In this document: one piece after another, positions 21,482 to 29,900 of the stretch
Layout: the number at the start of each line of letters is the position of its first letter
Numbering within the stretch: the first letter of the stretch is position 1
Assembly: GCA_964552795.1 (NCBI GenBank)
Contig: CAZKIO010000019.1
Coordinates: 1 to 64,000, forward strand
DNA: 64,000 nucleotides
Reading direction: 5' to 3'
Source: JAEUHZ01 sp964552795
Lineage (GTDB): Bacteria > Planctomycetota > UBA1135 > GCA-002686595
Position numbers and translations under genes: made by a program
The notes under the pieces: model-generated
Told to the model about the DNA's origin: nothing
Seen by the model: only the letters and a program-made list of their open reading frames with translations
Database searches by the model: none

Positions 21482-23461
21482 ATGACGCGTATTTCCAGAC
21501 TGCCCATCCTGCTCGGCCTCGTCGGCCTCGTCGCGTTCGCAGCCCACGCCGAGGCACAGCGCGGGAATCAGGGGCGACCCTCGGGCGGCGGACGGCCGTC
21601 GATCGGTTCCAGCGCGCGGCCTTCGGCCCCGTCGCGGCCCGCGGCGTCGATCTCGCGCTCCTCGGCGCCGTCGCGGCCGTCAGCGTCGTGGCAGCGCGGC
21701 AGCGCCGCGCCCGCCCAACGCCCGTCGGCACCCCCGCCGAGCGCGCGGCCGGCACCGCAACCCAGCGCGCCGGCGCCGCGCTACGAGGCGCCGCGCACTC
21801 CGCCGCCCGTCCGCAGCACGCCGGCTCCTGCGCCGCGCTACGAGGCGCCGCAGACGCCGCAGTACCGGCAGCCGGACGCGCCGCGCTACGAGCAACCGAG
21901 CACGCCGCGCTATGAGCAGCCGGCCGCGCCGCGCAGCACACAGCCGGTCGCGCGCACTCCCTACCGCGACGGCGGCTTCGAAACGGGCGGCCGTTCGGAC
22001 GGCCCGGGTGCCGGCCGCCAGGCACAGCCCGGCAGCCCCGACCCCGCGCGCTTCGACCGCGCCGAGCCCACGCCGTACCTGCCGCGCGTGTGGCAGCCGG
22101 CGCCGGTCGTCGACCTGTCCGGCGCGATCCTGCCGCCGCGCACGCCGGTGCCGACCCTGTCCGGGTCGCGTTCCGGCAATCCGCCCGAGGGCGGGCTCGC
22201 CAGCGGCCGCCTGTCGCGCGCCGGGATCGAGGCGGGCCGCTCGCGTGCCTCGCTCCCGCAACCCGAGGTCACGCGCGATTCGCTGCGCGCGCGCTACGGC
22301 GTGCCCGCGGATGCCGCACCCGGCCGCGGTCTGCGCAGCGCCGACACCACGGGACCGGCCAACGGCCGCGTCCGCGGTATCGACGTCGACGGCGCGACGC
22401 GCACCCGCGGGTCGGACGCCGGCGGCCGTCGCAGCGCCGCGACGAAGCCCGGACGCAGCGCGGAGCGCGTCGGTGCGAACGAGCTCGTCGGAACCACGGA
22501 GCGCCGCCTCGATGCCGCGGACCGCGAACAGCCCGGGACCGCGCGGCGCTTCCGCGAAACCGGCACGGCGATCCACCGCACCCTGTCGACGAGCACCGGG
22601 ATCAGCGTCGGGGTCGGCGTCGGCTTCTACACCGGCTGGTTCTGCGATCCCTGGTCCTACGGGTACTGGGACAACTGCGGTCCCTACTGGAACACCTGCT
22701 GGTCCAGCCCGTGGTGGTGGTCCTGGTCCTGGTACTGGCCGTACGGCTCGTGCTGGTGGGGCGGCTGGAGATCGTGGCCGTACTACGGCTACTACGGCTC
22801 CTACTACGGCTACGGCTGGTGGTGCCCGCCGGCGGTCTACACGACGGTGATCTACCGCGACTACCAGCAGCCGGCCGTCACCTACGAGACTCCGGCGCCC
22901 GAGATCCAACCCGCGGTCCACGCCCAACCGGCCGCGGGCGCCGCGCCCCAGGCCGCGCCGGAGATCCGCGCGGCCAACGCCGCGACGGCCGACGAATGGC
23001 TCGCGGAGGGCGACCTGGCGTTCCGCGAAGGCCGCTACAGCGACGCGGTCCGCCACTACGCGCGAGCGGTCGAGTTCGCGCCCGAGCGCGGCGACTTGTG
23101 GCTGATCCTGTCCGACGCGCTGTTCGCCACAGGCGACTACCACTACGCGGCCTACGCGTTGCGCAAGTCGCTCGACCTGGACGGAACGCTGCTCGAGCCG
23201 CTCGTGGACAAGCACGACTGGTACGGCAACCCGGCCGAGTTCGACAAGCACATCGCCTGGGCCGAGGCCTACCTGCGCGATCACGTGTTGGACGAGGACG
23301 CGCGCCTGGTGCTGGCGGCGAACTACCTGTTCTCGCAGCGCTGGTCGCAGGCCGTGGACTGCATGAGCAGCGCCTTCGGCGCAGCACTGCGCGAGACGAA
23401 GGCCGGGCGCCTCGTCCAGGAGCGTTCGCAGCGCGCGCTCGAAATCGCCACCGGCAGATGA
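21482..23461 (+). CDS. Exported protein with Pro/Arg repeats, an aromatic-rich segment and TPR domain
   Basis: A 659-residue protein. The signal peptide (LPILLGLVGLVAFAAHAEA) is followed by roughly 130 residues of low-complexity Pro-Ser-Arg repeats with PRYEAP and PRYEQP units. A polar region comes next, then about 65 residues made mostly of Trp, Tyr, Gly, Ser and Cys (for example SSPWWWSWSWYWPYGSCWW). The last 150 or so residues are TPR-like (ADEWLAEGDLAFREGRYSDAV, LWLILSDALFATGDYHYAAY). The ATG has AGGAG 8 nt upstream. Aromatic-Gly segments of this kind occur in surface or membrane-associated planctomycete proteins; the function is unknown. Confidence 0.8.
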   Translation: MTRISRLPILLGLVGLVAFAAHAEAQRGNQGRPSGGGRPSIGSSARPSAPSRPAASISRSSAPSRPSASWQRGSAAPAQRPSAPPPSARPAPQPSAPAPRYEAPRTPPPVRSTPAPAPRYEAPQTPQYRQPDAPRYEQPSTPRYEQPAAPRSTQPVARTPYRDGGFETGGRSDGPGAGRQAQPGSPDPARFDRAEPTPYLPRVWQPAPVVDLSGAILPPRTPVPTLSGSRSGNPPEGGLASGRLSRAGIEAGRSRASLPQPEVTRDSLRARYGVPADAAPGRGLRSADTTGPANGRVRGIDVDGATRTRGSDAGGRRSAATKPGRSAERVGANELVGTTERRLDAADREQPGTARRFRETGTAIHRTLSTSTGISVGVGVGFYTGWFCDPWSYGYWDNCGPYWNTCWSSPWWWSWSWYWPYGSCWWGGWRSWPYYGYYGSYYGYGWWCPPAVYTTVIYRDYQQPAVTYETPAPEIQPAVHAQPAAGAAPQAAPEIRAANAATADEWLAEGDLAFREGRYSDAVRHYARAVEFAPERGDLWLILSDALFATGDYHYAAYALRKSLDLDGTLLEPLVDKHDWYGNPAEFDKHIAWAEAYLRDHVLDEDARLVLAANYLFSQRWSQAVDCMSSAFGAALRETKAGRLVQERSQRALEIATGR

Positions 23462-23499
23462 TCCCGGCGGCCGCGGCTCCCGGCCGCGTCGCCGCGAAC

Positions 23500-23531
23500 C
23501 CGCGCCGCGGCACGCGCGTGCCGCGGCGCGG
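23500..23531. terminator. Perfect 32-bp palindrome between convergent genes
   Basis: CGCGCCGCGGCACGC and its exact complement meet at the centre and extend one base pair further on each side. It lies between the ends of the TPR gene (23461) and galK (23545). The plus strand is followed by GCCGTTTCAG. It is best read as a bidirectional terminator; a protein-binding site is an alternative. Confidence 0.65.
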
Positions 23532-23544
23532 CCGTTTCAGGGGT

Positions 23545-24759
23545 TCACCCCACGATCTCGCGCGGCCCGGCGTCGCCGCCGAAGAACGCCACGACCGGCT
23601 CGCGGCCGAACACGCGCCGGAAGCTCTCGCGCAGGCGCGCATCCAGGCCCTGCTCGGCGCCGCGTTCCAGCAACACGACCACGCAGCCTCCGAATCCCGC
23701 GCCGGTCAGCCGCGCGCCGTGGACGCCGGGGGCCGCGACCGCGCTCTCGACCAGCACGTCGAGTTCGGGGACCGAGACCTCGAAGTGCTCGCGCAGGGAT
23801 TCGTGGGTGCGGACCATCTCGCGGCCGAACGCCGCCGCGTCCGCCCGCAGGAGCGCCGCGCGCGCCGCGAAGGTCCGCGCGACCTCGTGCACGACGTGGT
23901 GCGCGCGACGCGCGCAGACCGGATCGAGCCGCGCGCGGTGCTCGTCGAGCGTCTGGATGCGCACGTCGCGCAGGCAGCTCGCGCCGGGCTCGTGCGCGCG
24001 CAGGCCCTCGAACGCCGCGCGGCACTGCGCCACGCGCTCGTTGAACGCGCCCTGCGCCAGCTCGCGCCGGACCAGCGTGTCCGCCACCGCGATCGACAGC
24101 CGCCGGTGATCGAGCGGCAGGTACTCGTTCGTGCGGTCCTTGCAGTCGAGCCACAGGAGCGCGCCTTCGCGCGCGAGGCCGACGGCATAGGGATCCATGA
24201 TGCCGCACTGGACGCCGACGAAGCCGCGCTCCGCGCGCAGCGCAGCCTCGACGATCTCGATGCGCGGCAGGCCCAGGCCCCAGACCGCGTCGAGCGCGAA
24301 GGCCGTGCCGACGCAGATCGAAGCCGAGGACGAGAGTCCCGCGCCGACGGGAAGGTTGCCGCCGAAGAGGATGTCCAGGCCCGTCCCCCCCAGACCTTGC
24401 GCCTCGGCCAGCGCGCGGATCTCGCGCAGCACGCCCAGCGGATAGTCCGCCCAGCGGCCGGCGCGTCCGGCCGGAAGCGCCGCGAGGTCCGCCTCGGCGT
24501 GCGTGCCGTCGAGCGTCGAGGCGAGGCGCACGCGGCCGTCGCTGCGCTCGCGCACCGCCAGGAAGGTCCCGCGGTCGATCGCGGTCGGCATCACGGGGCC
24601 GCCGTTGTAGTCCAGGTGCGCCCCCATGAGGTTCACGCGGCCCGGCGCGAAGAAGAGGCGCGCAGGCTGCCCGGCGCCGAAGCGCTCGGCGAACGCCGCG
24701 GCGTGGACCGCGAACAGCCCGGCCTCGTCGGCGGTGCGCGGCTCGGGCTGGAGGGACAT
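23545..24759 (-). CDS. galK: Galactokinase (GHMP kinase)
   Basis: A 404-residue cytoplasmic kinase that phosphorylates galactose at C1 in the Leloir pathway. Motifs in order are FAPGRVNLMGAHLDYNGG (sugar site), LPVGAGLSSSASICVG (phosphate loop), CGIMDPYAVGLAREGALLWLDC with the catalytic aspartate, and LTGAGFGGCVVVLLE near the end. In the first motif the usual Glu of GEHxDY is Ala (GAHLDY), which may mean a different sugar. The ATG at 24759 has a -10-like TATCCT 8 nt upstream and no ribosome site. No other gal genes are close. Confidence 0.88.
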   Translation of the reverse strand: MSLQPEPRTADEAGLFAVHAAAFAERFGAGQPARLFFAPGRVNLMGAHLDYNGGPVMPTAIDRGTFLAVRERSDGRVRLASTLDGTHAEADLAALPAGRAGRWADYPLGVLREIRALAEAQGLGGTGLDILFGGNLPVGAGLSSSASICVGTAFALDAVWGLGLPRIEIVEAALRAERGFVGVQCGIMDPYAVGLAREGALLWLDCKDRTNEYLPLDHRRLSIAVADTLVRRELAQGAFNERVAQCRAAFEGLRAHEPGASCLRDVRIQTLDEHRARLDPVCARRAHHVVHEVARTFAARAALLRADAAAFGREMVRTHESLREHFEVSVPELDVLVESAVAAPGVHGARLTGAGFGGCVVVLLERGAEQGLDARLRESFRRVFGREPVVAFFGGDAGPREIVG

Positions 24760-24767
24760 CGGCGGCG

Positions 24768-24831
24768 AGGATAGCGGCCCGGACGCGGCGCCGGGAGCGC
24801 GCTTTCGCGCCCTTGCGGCCTCTGCTAGGTT
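24768..24831. promoter_or_regulatory. Divergent, apparently leaderless promoters for galK and a small lipoprotein
   Basis: On the minus strand TATCCT (24773-24768) is eight bases from the galK ATG. On the plus strand TAGGTT (24826-24831) is seven bases from the ATG at 24839. Neither gene has a ribosome site, and the intergenic space is only 79 bp. Confidence 0.5.
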
Positions 24832-24838
24832 GCGGCGC

Positions 24839-25174
24839 ATGACCTGTGCTCCGCGCGCGGCTCCGACGGCCGCCCTGGCTCTCGCCGCGCTGTTCGCGCT
24901 GGGCTCGTGCTCGAGCCTCTCGTTCGAGCGCAAGACGGAAACGTCGGGCACGTTCCGGGCGACCGGCTTCGCCTTCACGATCTTCTCGATCGATCTGCCC
25001 AAGGGCGCGCTGCTCATCGCGCGCGAGAACGCCTCGGACGCCAACCTCGCCAACATGGAGGTCACCGAGACGGTGGTGTTCCCCTACCTGGGGCCCTTCG
25101 ACTGGATCCTCGACATCATCTCGGTGCGCTGGGCGAAGGTCGAGGGAACCTGGGGATACGCCGCCGCCCCGTGA
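24839..25174 (+). CDS. Small lipoprotein
   Basis: A 111-residue lipoprotein with signal peptide and lipobox (LAALFALGSC). The mature 85 residues are beta-rich: GTFRATGFAFTIFSIDLPKG, NMEVTETVVFPYLGPFDWIL, VRWAKVEGTWG. No catalytic motif is present and I do not recognise the family with certainty. Its 3' end overlaps the convergent glycosyltransferase gene by 59 nt. Confidence 0.75.
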   Translation: MTCAPRAAPTAALALAALFALGSCSSLSFERKTETSGTFRATGFAFTIFSIDLPKGALLIARENASDANLANMEVTETVVFPYLGPFDWILDIISVRWAKVEGTWGYAAAP

Positions 25175-25940
25175 GGAGCTTCAGCCGCCAGCCGAGGATC
25201 CACCCCAGGATCTTCCAGCCGGCGCGCAGCGTTCCGACGAGCGTGCCGCTGACCTTGCTGCGGCCGCCGGCCCGCAGGCGGTAGCGCACGGGCACCTCGA
25301 GCACCCGCAGGCGCGCGACGCGCGCCTTGAGCTGCATCTCGACGGTCCAGCCGTAGTCGCGGTCCCCCATCGCGAGGTGCCGCAGCGCATCGACGCGGAT
25401 CGCGCGGAAGGGGCCGAGGTCCGTGTGCCGCGCGCCGAACAGCCAGCGCAACAGCACGCACGCCAGGCCGTTGCCCAGGCGCTGCTGCGGCGTCAAGGCG
25501 GCGCGCGCGTTCGGATCGAGCGTGCGCGAGCCGACCACGAACTCCGCGCCGCCGGACAGGATCGGCGCGAGGATCGCCGGGAGGTCCTCGGGATGGTCCG
25601 AGTGGTCGGCGTCGAGGAAGACCACGACGTCCCGCTCGCGCAACGGCAGGAGCTGGGCCCACCGCTCACCGCCGGCCGGCGGCGGCGCGTCCCCGAGCAG
25701 CACGGCGAGCCCCGCCAGGCACGCGCTGCCGTAGCCGCGCCGCGGCTCGGGGACGACCAGCGCGCCGCCCTCGCGCGCGACGCGCGCGGTCGCGTCGCGC
25801 GATCCGTTGTCGGCGACGACGATCACGTCGACCGCGTCGCGCGGCAACGCGGCGAGCACGAGCGGCAGCGAGGCCTCCTCGTCGAGCGCGGGGATGAGCA
25901 CGGCCACGCGCCTCGCGCGCGACTTCGACGATCCGTTCAC
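25116..25940 (-). CDS. Family 2 glycosyltransferase (polyprenyl-phosphate sugar transferase type)
   Basis: A 274-residue GT-A enzyme. It opens with VAVLIPALDEEASLPLVLAAL and IVVADNGSRDATARVA, and carries the nucleotide-sugar site VVFLDADHSDHPEDLPAI. The later GRSKVSGT segment is typical of dolichyl/undecaprenyl-phosphate mannose or glucose synthases. No C-terminal membrane helices are evident, so it is the short form. The ATG overlaps the stop of the isomerase gene upstream (ATGA). It could serve lipid-linked sugar synthesis for the cell envelope. Confidence 0.87.
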   Translation of the reverse strand: MNGSSKSRARRVAVLIPALDEEASLPLVLAALPRDAVDVIVVADNGSRDATARVAREGGALVVPEPRRGYGSACLAGLAVLLGDAPPPAGGERWAQLLPLRERDVVVFLDADHSDHPEDLPAILAPILSGGAEFVVGSRTLDPNARAALTPQQRLGNGLACVLLRWLFGARHTDLGPFRAIRVDALRHLAMGDRDYGWTVEMQLKARVARLRVLEVPVRYRLRAGGRSKVSGTLVGTLRAGWKILGWILGWRLKLLTGRRRIPRFPRPSPSAPR

Positions 25941-26968
25941 GAATCGCGCTTCAGGATCACCCAGCCCGCGGGCGTCCGCAGGACCGGGGTCGTCTGCCCC
26001 GGCGCGAGCAGCGTCGCGACGCGCACCGCGTCGGAGAGGCCCGGCGTGCCGCGGTGGACCCAGCCCAGGTCGCCGTCGCGCTCGCGCCCGCCCGTGTCGC
26101 CGGTGAGCTCGCGCGCCAGGGCGCGGAAGTCCTCGCCCGCGTCGCTGCGCGCAAGGGCGCGGTCGGCGGCGGCCTTGGCGGCCGCCTCGCCGGGCGCCAG
26201 CGCCGGATCGGCGCCCTGCGCCGTGTCGTGCGGGAACAGGATCGCGCGCAGGCGCACGAACGGGTTCTCGCGCAGCGCGGGATCCACCTCGGAAAGCGGC
26301 ACGCGGCGGATCCAGTTGAGGCCCAGCGGCTCGATCTCGACGGGGCCGATCACCTCGCCTATCCGCGCTTCGAACGCCATGCGCTTCAGCAGGATGTCCG
26401 CGCGCCCGCGTTCGAAGATCGCGAACTGGCCGCCGCGCGCCGCCGATGCGCGGTCGTCGGACAGATCGCGCGCCACGGCCGCGAACTCCTCGCCGGCGGC
26501 CAGGCGCGCGCGCACGAGATCCGCCTTGCGCGCGCCCTCGTCGCCGGACGCCGCGACCTGGATGCGCAGGACCGCCGCGTGGCTCTCGACGCGCTGCAGG
26601 AGCACGACGCCCGACGGCAGCGCGAACGGCGCACTGACCTCCCCGATCCCCGCGCCGAACAGGAACGCGTCCAGCTCGGGCGCCAGCACGCCGGGCACGA
26701 ACGCGCCCATCTCGCCGCCGGTGCGCGCCTCGGGCGCGGCCGAGTACTCGGCCGAGAGGCGCGCGAAGTCGGTGCCGGCCCGGATCCGCTGGGCCAGTGC
26801 CTCCGCGAGCTCGAGCGCCGCCTCGCGCGTGCGCGTCGCGGCCGAGCCTTCCACGCCGGCGTGGGTCAGCACGATGCGCCGCGCGGCCGCCAGCGGCGGC
26901 GGCTCGTCGCCCAGGTGCAGCGGGTGCAGGAGGAGCGAACCGGCGAGGAACAGCAGGGCGGCGTGCAT
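25937..26968 (-). CDS. Exported parvulin-type peptidyl-prolyl isomerase
   Basis: A 343-residue periplasmic foldase of the SurA/PrsA/PpiD type. A signal peptide (MHAALLFLAGSLLLHPL) is followed by three consecutive parvulin-like units: FARLSAEYSAAPEARTGGEMGAF, FAAVARDLSDDRASAARGG and FRALARELTGDTGGRERDGDLG, with GVVLLQRVES and GWVILKRDS closing strands. The N-terminal SurA chaperone domain is missing. A -10-like TATGCT (26978-26983) lies nine bases before the ATG. The glycosyltransferase gene overlaps its stop. Confidence 0.88.
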   Translation of the reverse strand: MHAALLFLAGSLLLHPLHLGDEPPPLAAARRIVLTHAGVEGSAATRTREAALELAEALAQRIRAGTDFARLSAEYSAAPEARTGGEMGAFVPGVLAPELDAFLFGAGIGEVSAPFALPSGVVLLQRVESHAAVLRIQVAASGDEGARKADLVRARLAAGEEFAAVARDLSDDRASAARGGQFAIFERGRADILLKRMAFEARIGEVIGPVEIEPLGLNWIRRVPLSEVDPALRENPFVRLRAILFPHDTAQGADPALAPGEAAAKAAADRALARSDAGEDFRALARELTGDTGGRERDGDLGWVHRGTPGLSDAVRVATLLAPGQTTPVLRTPAGWVILKRDS

Positions 26969-26977
26969 CAAGCGTCG

Positions 26978-26983
26978 AGCATA
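26978..26983 (-). promoter_or_regulatory. Candidate -10 box TATGCT for the parvulin gene
   Basis: TATGCT ends nine bases before the ATG at 26968 in the 20-bp space after the upstream gene. With no ribosome site it fits the leaderless pattern seen elsewhere in this window. Confidence 0.35.
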
Positions 26984-26988
26984 GTGGA

Positions 26989-29900
26989 TCAGTCCAGGTC
27001 GATCCGCAGTTCGGTTTCGCCGCGGCCGCCCTCGATCACCACGTCCTTCTCGGCGCGCGAGGCGCCGCGCTGCGCCTCCAGCCGGTACTTGCCGGGCGCG
27101 TAGCGCCCCAGTTCGACGCGGCCCTCGACGTCGCTGGCGCCCTCGCCGCGGAAGAAGCCCTCGAGCGCGCGGCCCGGGTCGTTCCCGCCGGCGGCGCCTT
27201 CGCCGCCCGCGGAACGCAACTGCGCGCGCGCGCCGGAGACCGGCAAGCCGCCCTTGGTGATGCGCACGCCGACGAGCACGCCGCGCGTGAGCGCCAACTC
27301 GACGTCGCCGGGTTCGCGCCCGCGCTCGACGACGATGTCGTCCTTCTGGCCCTGCGCCCAGCCGTCCGCGTTGGCGGAGAGCCGATAGGTGCCGGGCGCG
27401 AGGCCCTTCAGCGCGAAACGGCCCTCGGCATCGCTGCGCGTCGTCTCGATGCCCTCGGTCCCCGCTCCGGAGCGCACGGCGACCACGCGGGCGCCCTCGA
27501 CGGCGGCGCCGTCGCCGACCACGCGGCCGGTGATGCCCAGCGCCGGCAACAGGCGGACGGTGATGCCGCGCTCGACACGGTTGGAGTCGACGCGCACGCG
27601 CAACGGCTCGCTGGGCGCGTAGGTCTCGCCTTCCTGGCGCCGGCGCCACGACGGCGTCTGGGCCACCAGCTCGTACTCGCCAGTCTCGAGGCGCTCGAAA
27701 CTGAACTCGCCCTTGTCGTTCGTGTTGCGGCGGATGCTGCCGGCGTCGCGCGCGATCATGCTGCCGAGCAGTCCCTTGGCCGCCGGCAGGCCCAGGCGCC
27801 GCAGCGCGACCTGCGCGTTGGCGATCGGCTGGCCCGTGCGCTCGTCGACGACGCGGCCTTCGGCACCGCCCTCGGGCAGGCGCACCTCCACCTCGAACTC
27901 GGGAAGGTCCGGCACCTCCAGCGACGTGCGCACCTGCGGGCCGTCGCCGTCGAACTGCAGTTGCCACAGCCCCGGCGCGAGGCCCGCGAACTCGAAGCGC
28001 CCCTCGCCGAGCATCTTGGCGGCGCGGAACTCGACGCCCAGCATGTTGTCCGTGTCCGTGCTCGTGGCGATCAGGTTCCCGCGCGCGGCCGGCTCGCCGC
28101 GGTAGGTCACGACGCCGCGCACGCGGCATGCCGCCGCCGTGCTGTCCACCAGGTCGAACTCGACGACCTCGCCCGCGGGGACGGTCACGAGGTCGAAGTT
28201 GAGCGTGCCGAAGAACGTCGCCGGGTTGAGGTCCTCGTCGCCGCGCGTCGCCACCAGGAAGTAGGTGCCGGGCGAGACGTGCCGGATCGCGTAGTTGCCC
28301 TGCGCGTCGGTCGAGCCCTGGAACACGCCGCCGCCCGAGCCGCTGCCCGGCCCGCCGAACGCCGCGGGCGAGAAGGCCAGGACGATCTCGTCGGGCACCG
28401 GCCGCCCGAAACGGTCCGTGACCGTGCCGACGATGCCGCCGCCGTCGGTGAGCACGATCACGACGTTCTCGAGCACGCCCTCGGCCTCCAGCTTCTTGGG
28501 CTCGGCGGCACCGGGACTGTGATCGCGGTGGAACGCGTGCACGCGGATGGTGCCCGCCTCGACCGCAGTCAGCTCGAACTCTCCGCGCGCGTTGGTCAGC
28601 ACGGCGCGATCGCCCAGGATCCCCATGCCCGCCGCGAACGGCAGGAAGCCGGCCGGGATGTCGTCGACGCCGTCCGCGCCGGCCGCCATCATCGGCTGGA
28701 AGGGGCCGTTGGGCATGCCGTTGCCGCGCCCGCCGCGGCGTCCGCCGCGCTGGCCGCGCTCGCGCCGCCCGGAGCGGCCGCCGTCGGAGTTCTGCGCGAC
28801 GACCTGCGCGCCGACCACGGGCTGGCCCCCGCCGTCGACGACCTTGCCGCGCACCACGCCGCCCGGCGTGAGCTGCACGATGACGCCCTTGCGGGTCTCG
28901 CCCTCGACGACTTCGACGTCGACCGTGGCCGGCAGGTAGCCCGGCGCGCTGAAGCGCAGCGCCGACTTGCCGGGCCGCACCGACTCGACGCGGAAGCTGC
29001 CGCCCGCGTCCTCGACGAGCTGGCCGCCCGAGAACGGGTTCTGGCCGCCGGGCGCGTCGTCCTCTACGTCGACGAGGTCGCCGCCGCCGACGGTGAAGCT
29101 CGTGACGGGCTCGCCGCGCGCCGCGTCCATCACGATGCCTTCGACGGCGCCGCCGCGCTGCAGCACGACCGTGACCTCGCCCGGGGACTTCTCTGGATCG
29201 TGCTTCAACTCGTGCTCGACGAAGCCGACCTTCGTGAACGTGACCTCGTAGGGCGCGTCGCCCGCGATCGGGCCCGCCAGGAAGCGGCCCTCGGCGTCCG
29301 ACTTGGGCAGATCGAAGCCCTCGACCGCCTGCGCCATCATCGGCGCCAGCGAGAAGTCGAACTGGAAGTTGCGCCAGTCGACCAAGTTGAAGCGCAGCGT
29401 CACGCCGGGCACCGGCGCGCCGCGCGCGTCCACGACGCGGCCGGCCACCATCGCGCCCGGCTTCAGCACGATGTCCTCGGCCGACACGACGACGCCGTCG
29501 GCCAGGGACAGCCGCGCGCCGATCGCCGGCAGGTGCGTGCGCTCGATCGCGACGACGTCGACGTCGCCCGGCGGCACGTGATTCATCACGTACGTTCCGT
29601 CCGCGCCCGTCACGCAGTGCGTCGTGGTCAGGATCTCCTCGACGCAGCGCAGGTTGCGCAGGCCGCGCGGAACGGCGCCCAGGTGCGCGTCGGCGAGCGG
29701 CACCGGTTCGCCGTCGTCGCGCAGCGCCAGCACGCGACCGGTGACCTGTCCGCCCCGGCGCGTCTCGACCGTGACCTGGGTGTCCTCGCCCGCGCGCACC
29801 GTGATGTTCAGGAGGTGCGACACCGCGAATCCCTGTCCCGTCACCGTGATCTCGTAGCCCTCGCCGGGCGGGATCCCGGGAACCAGGAACGCCCCGTCGG

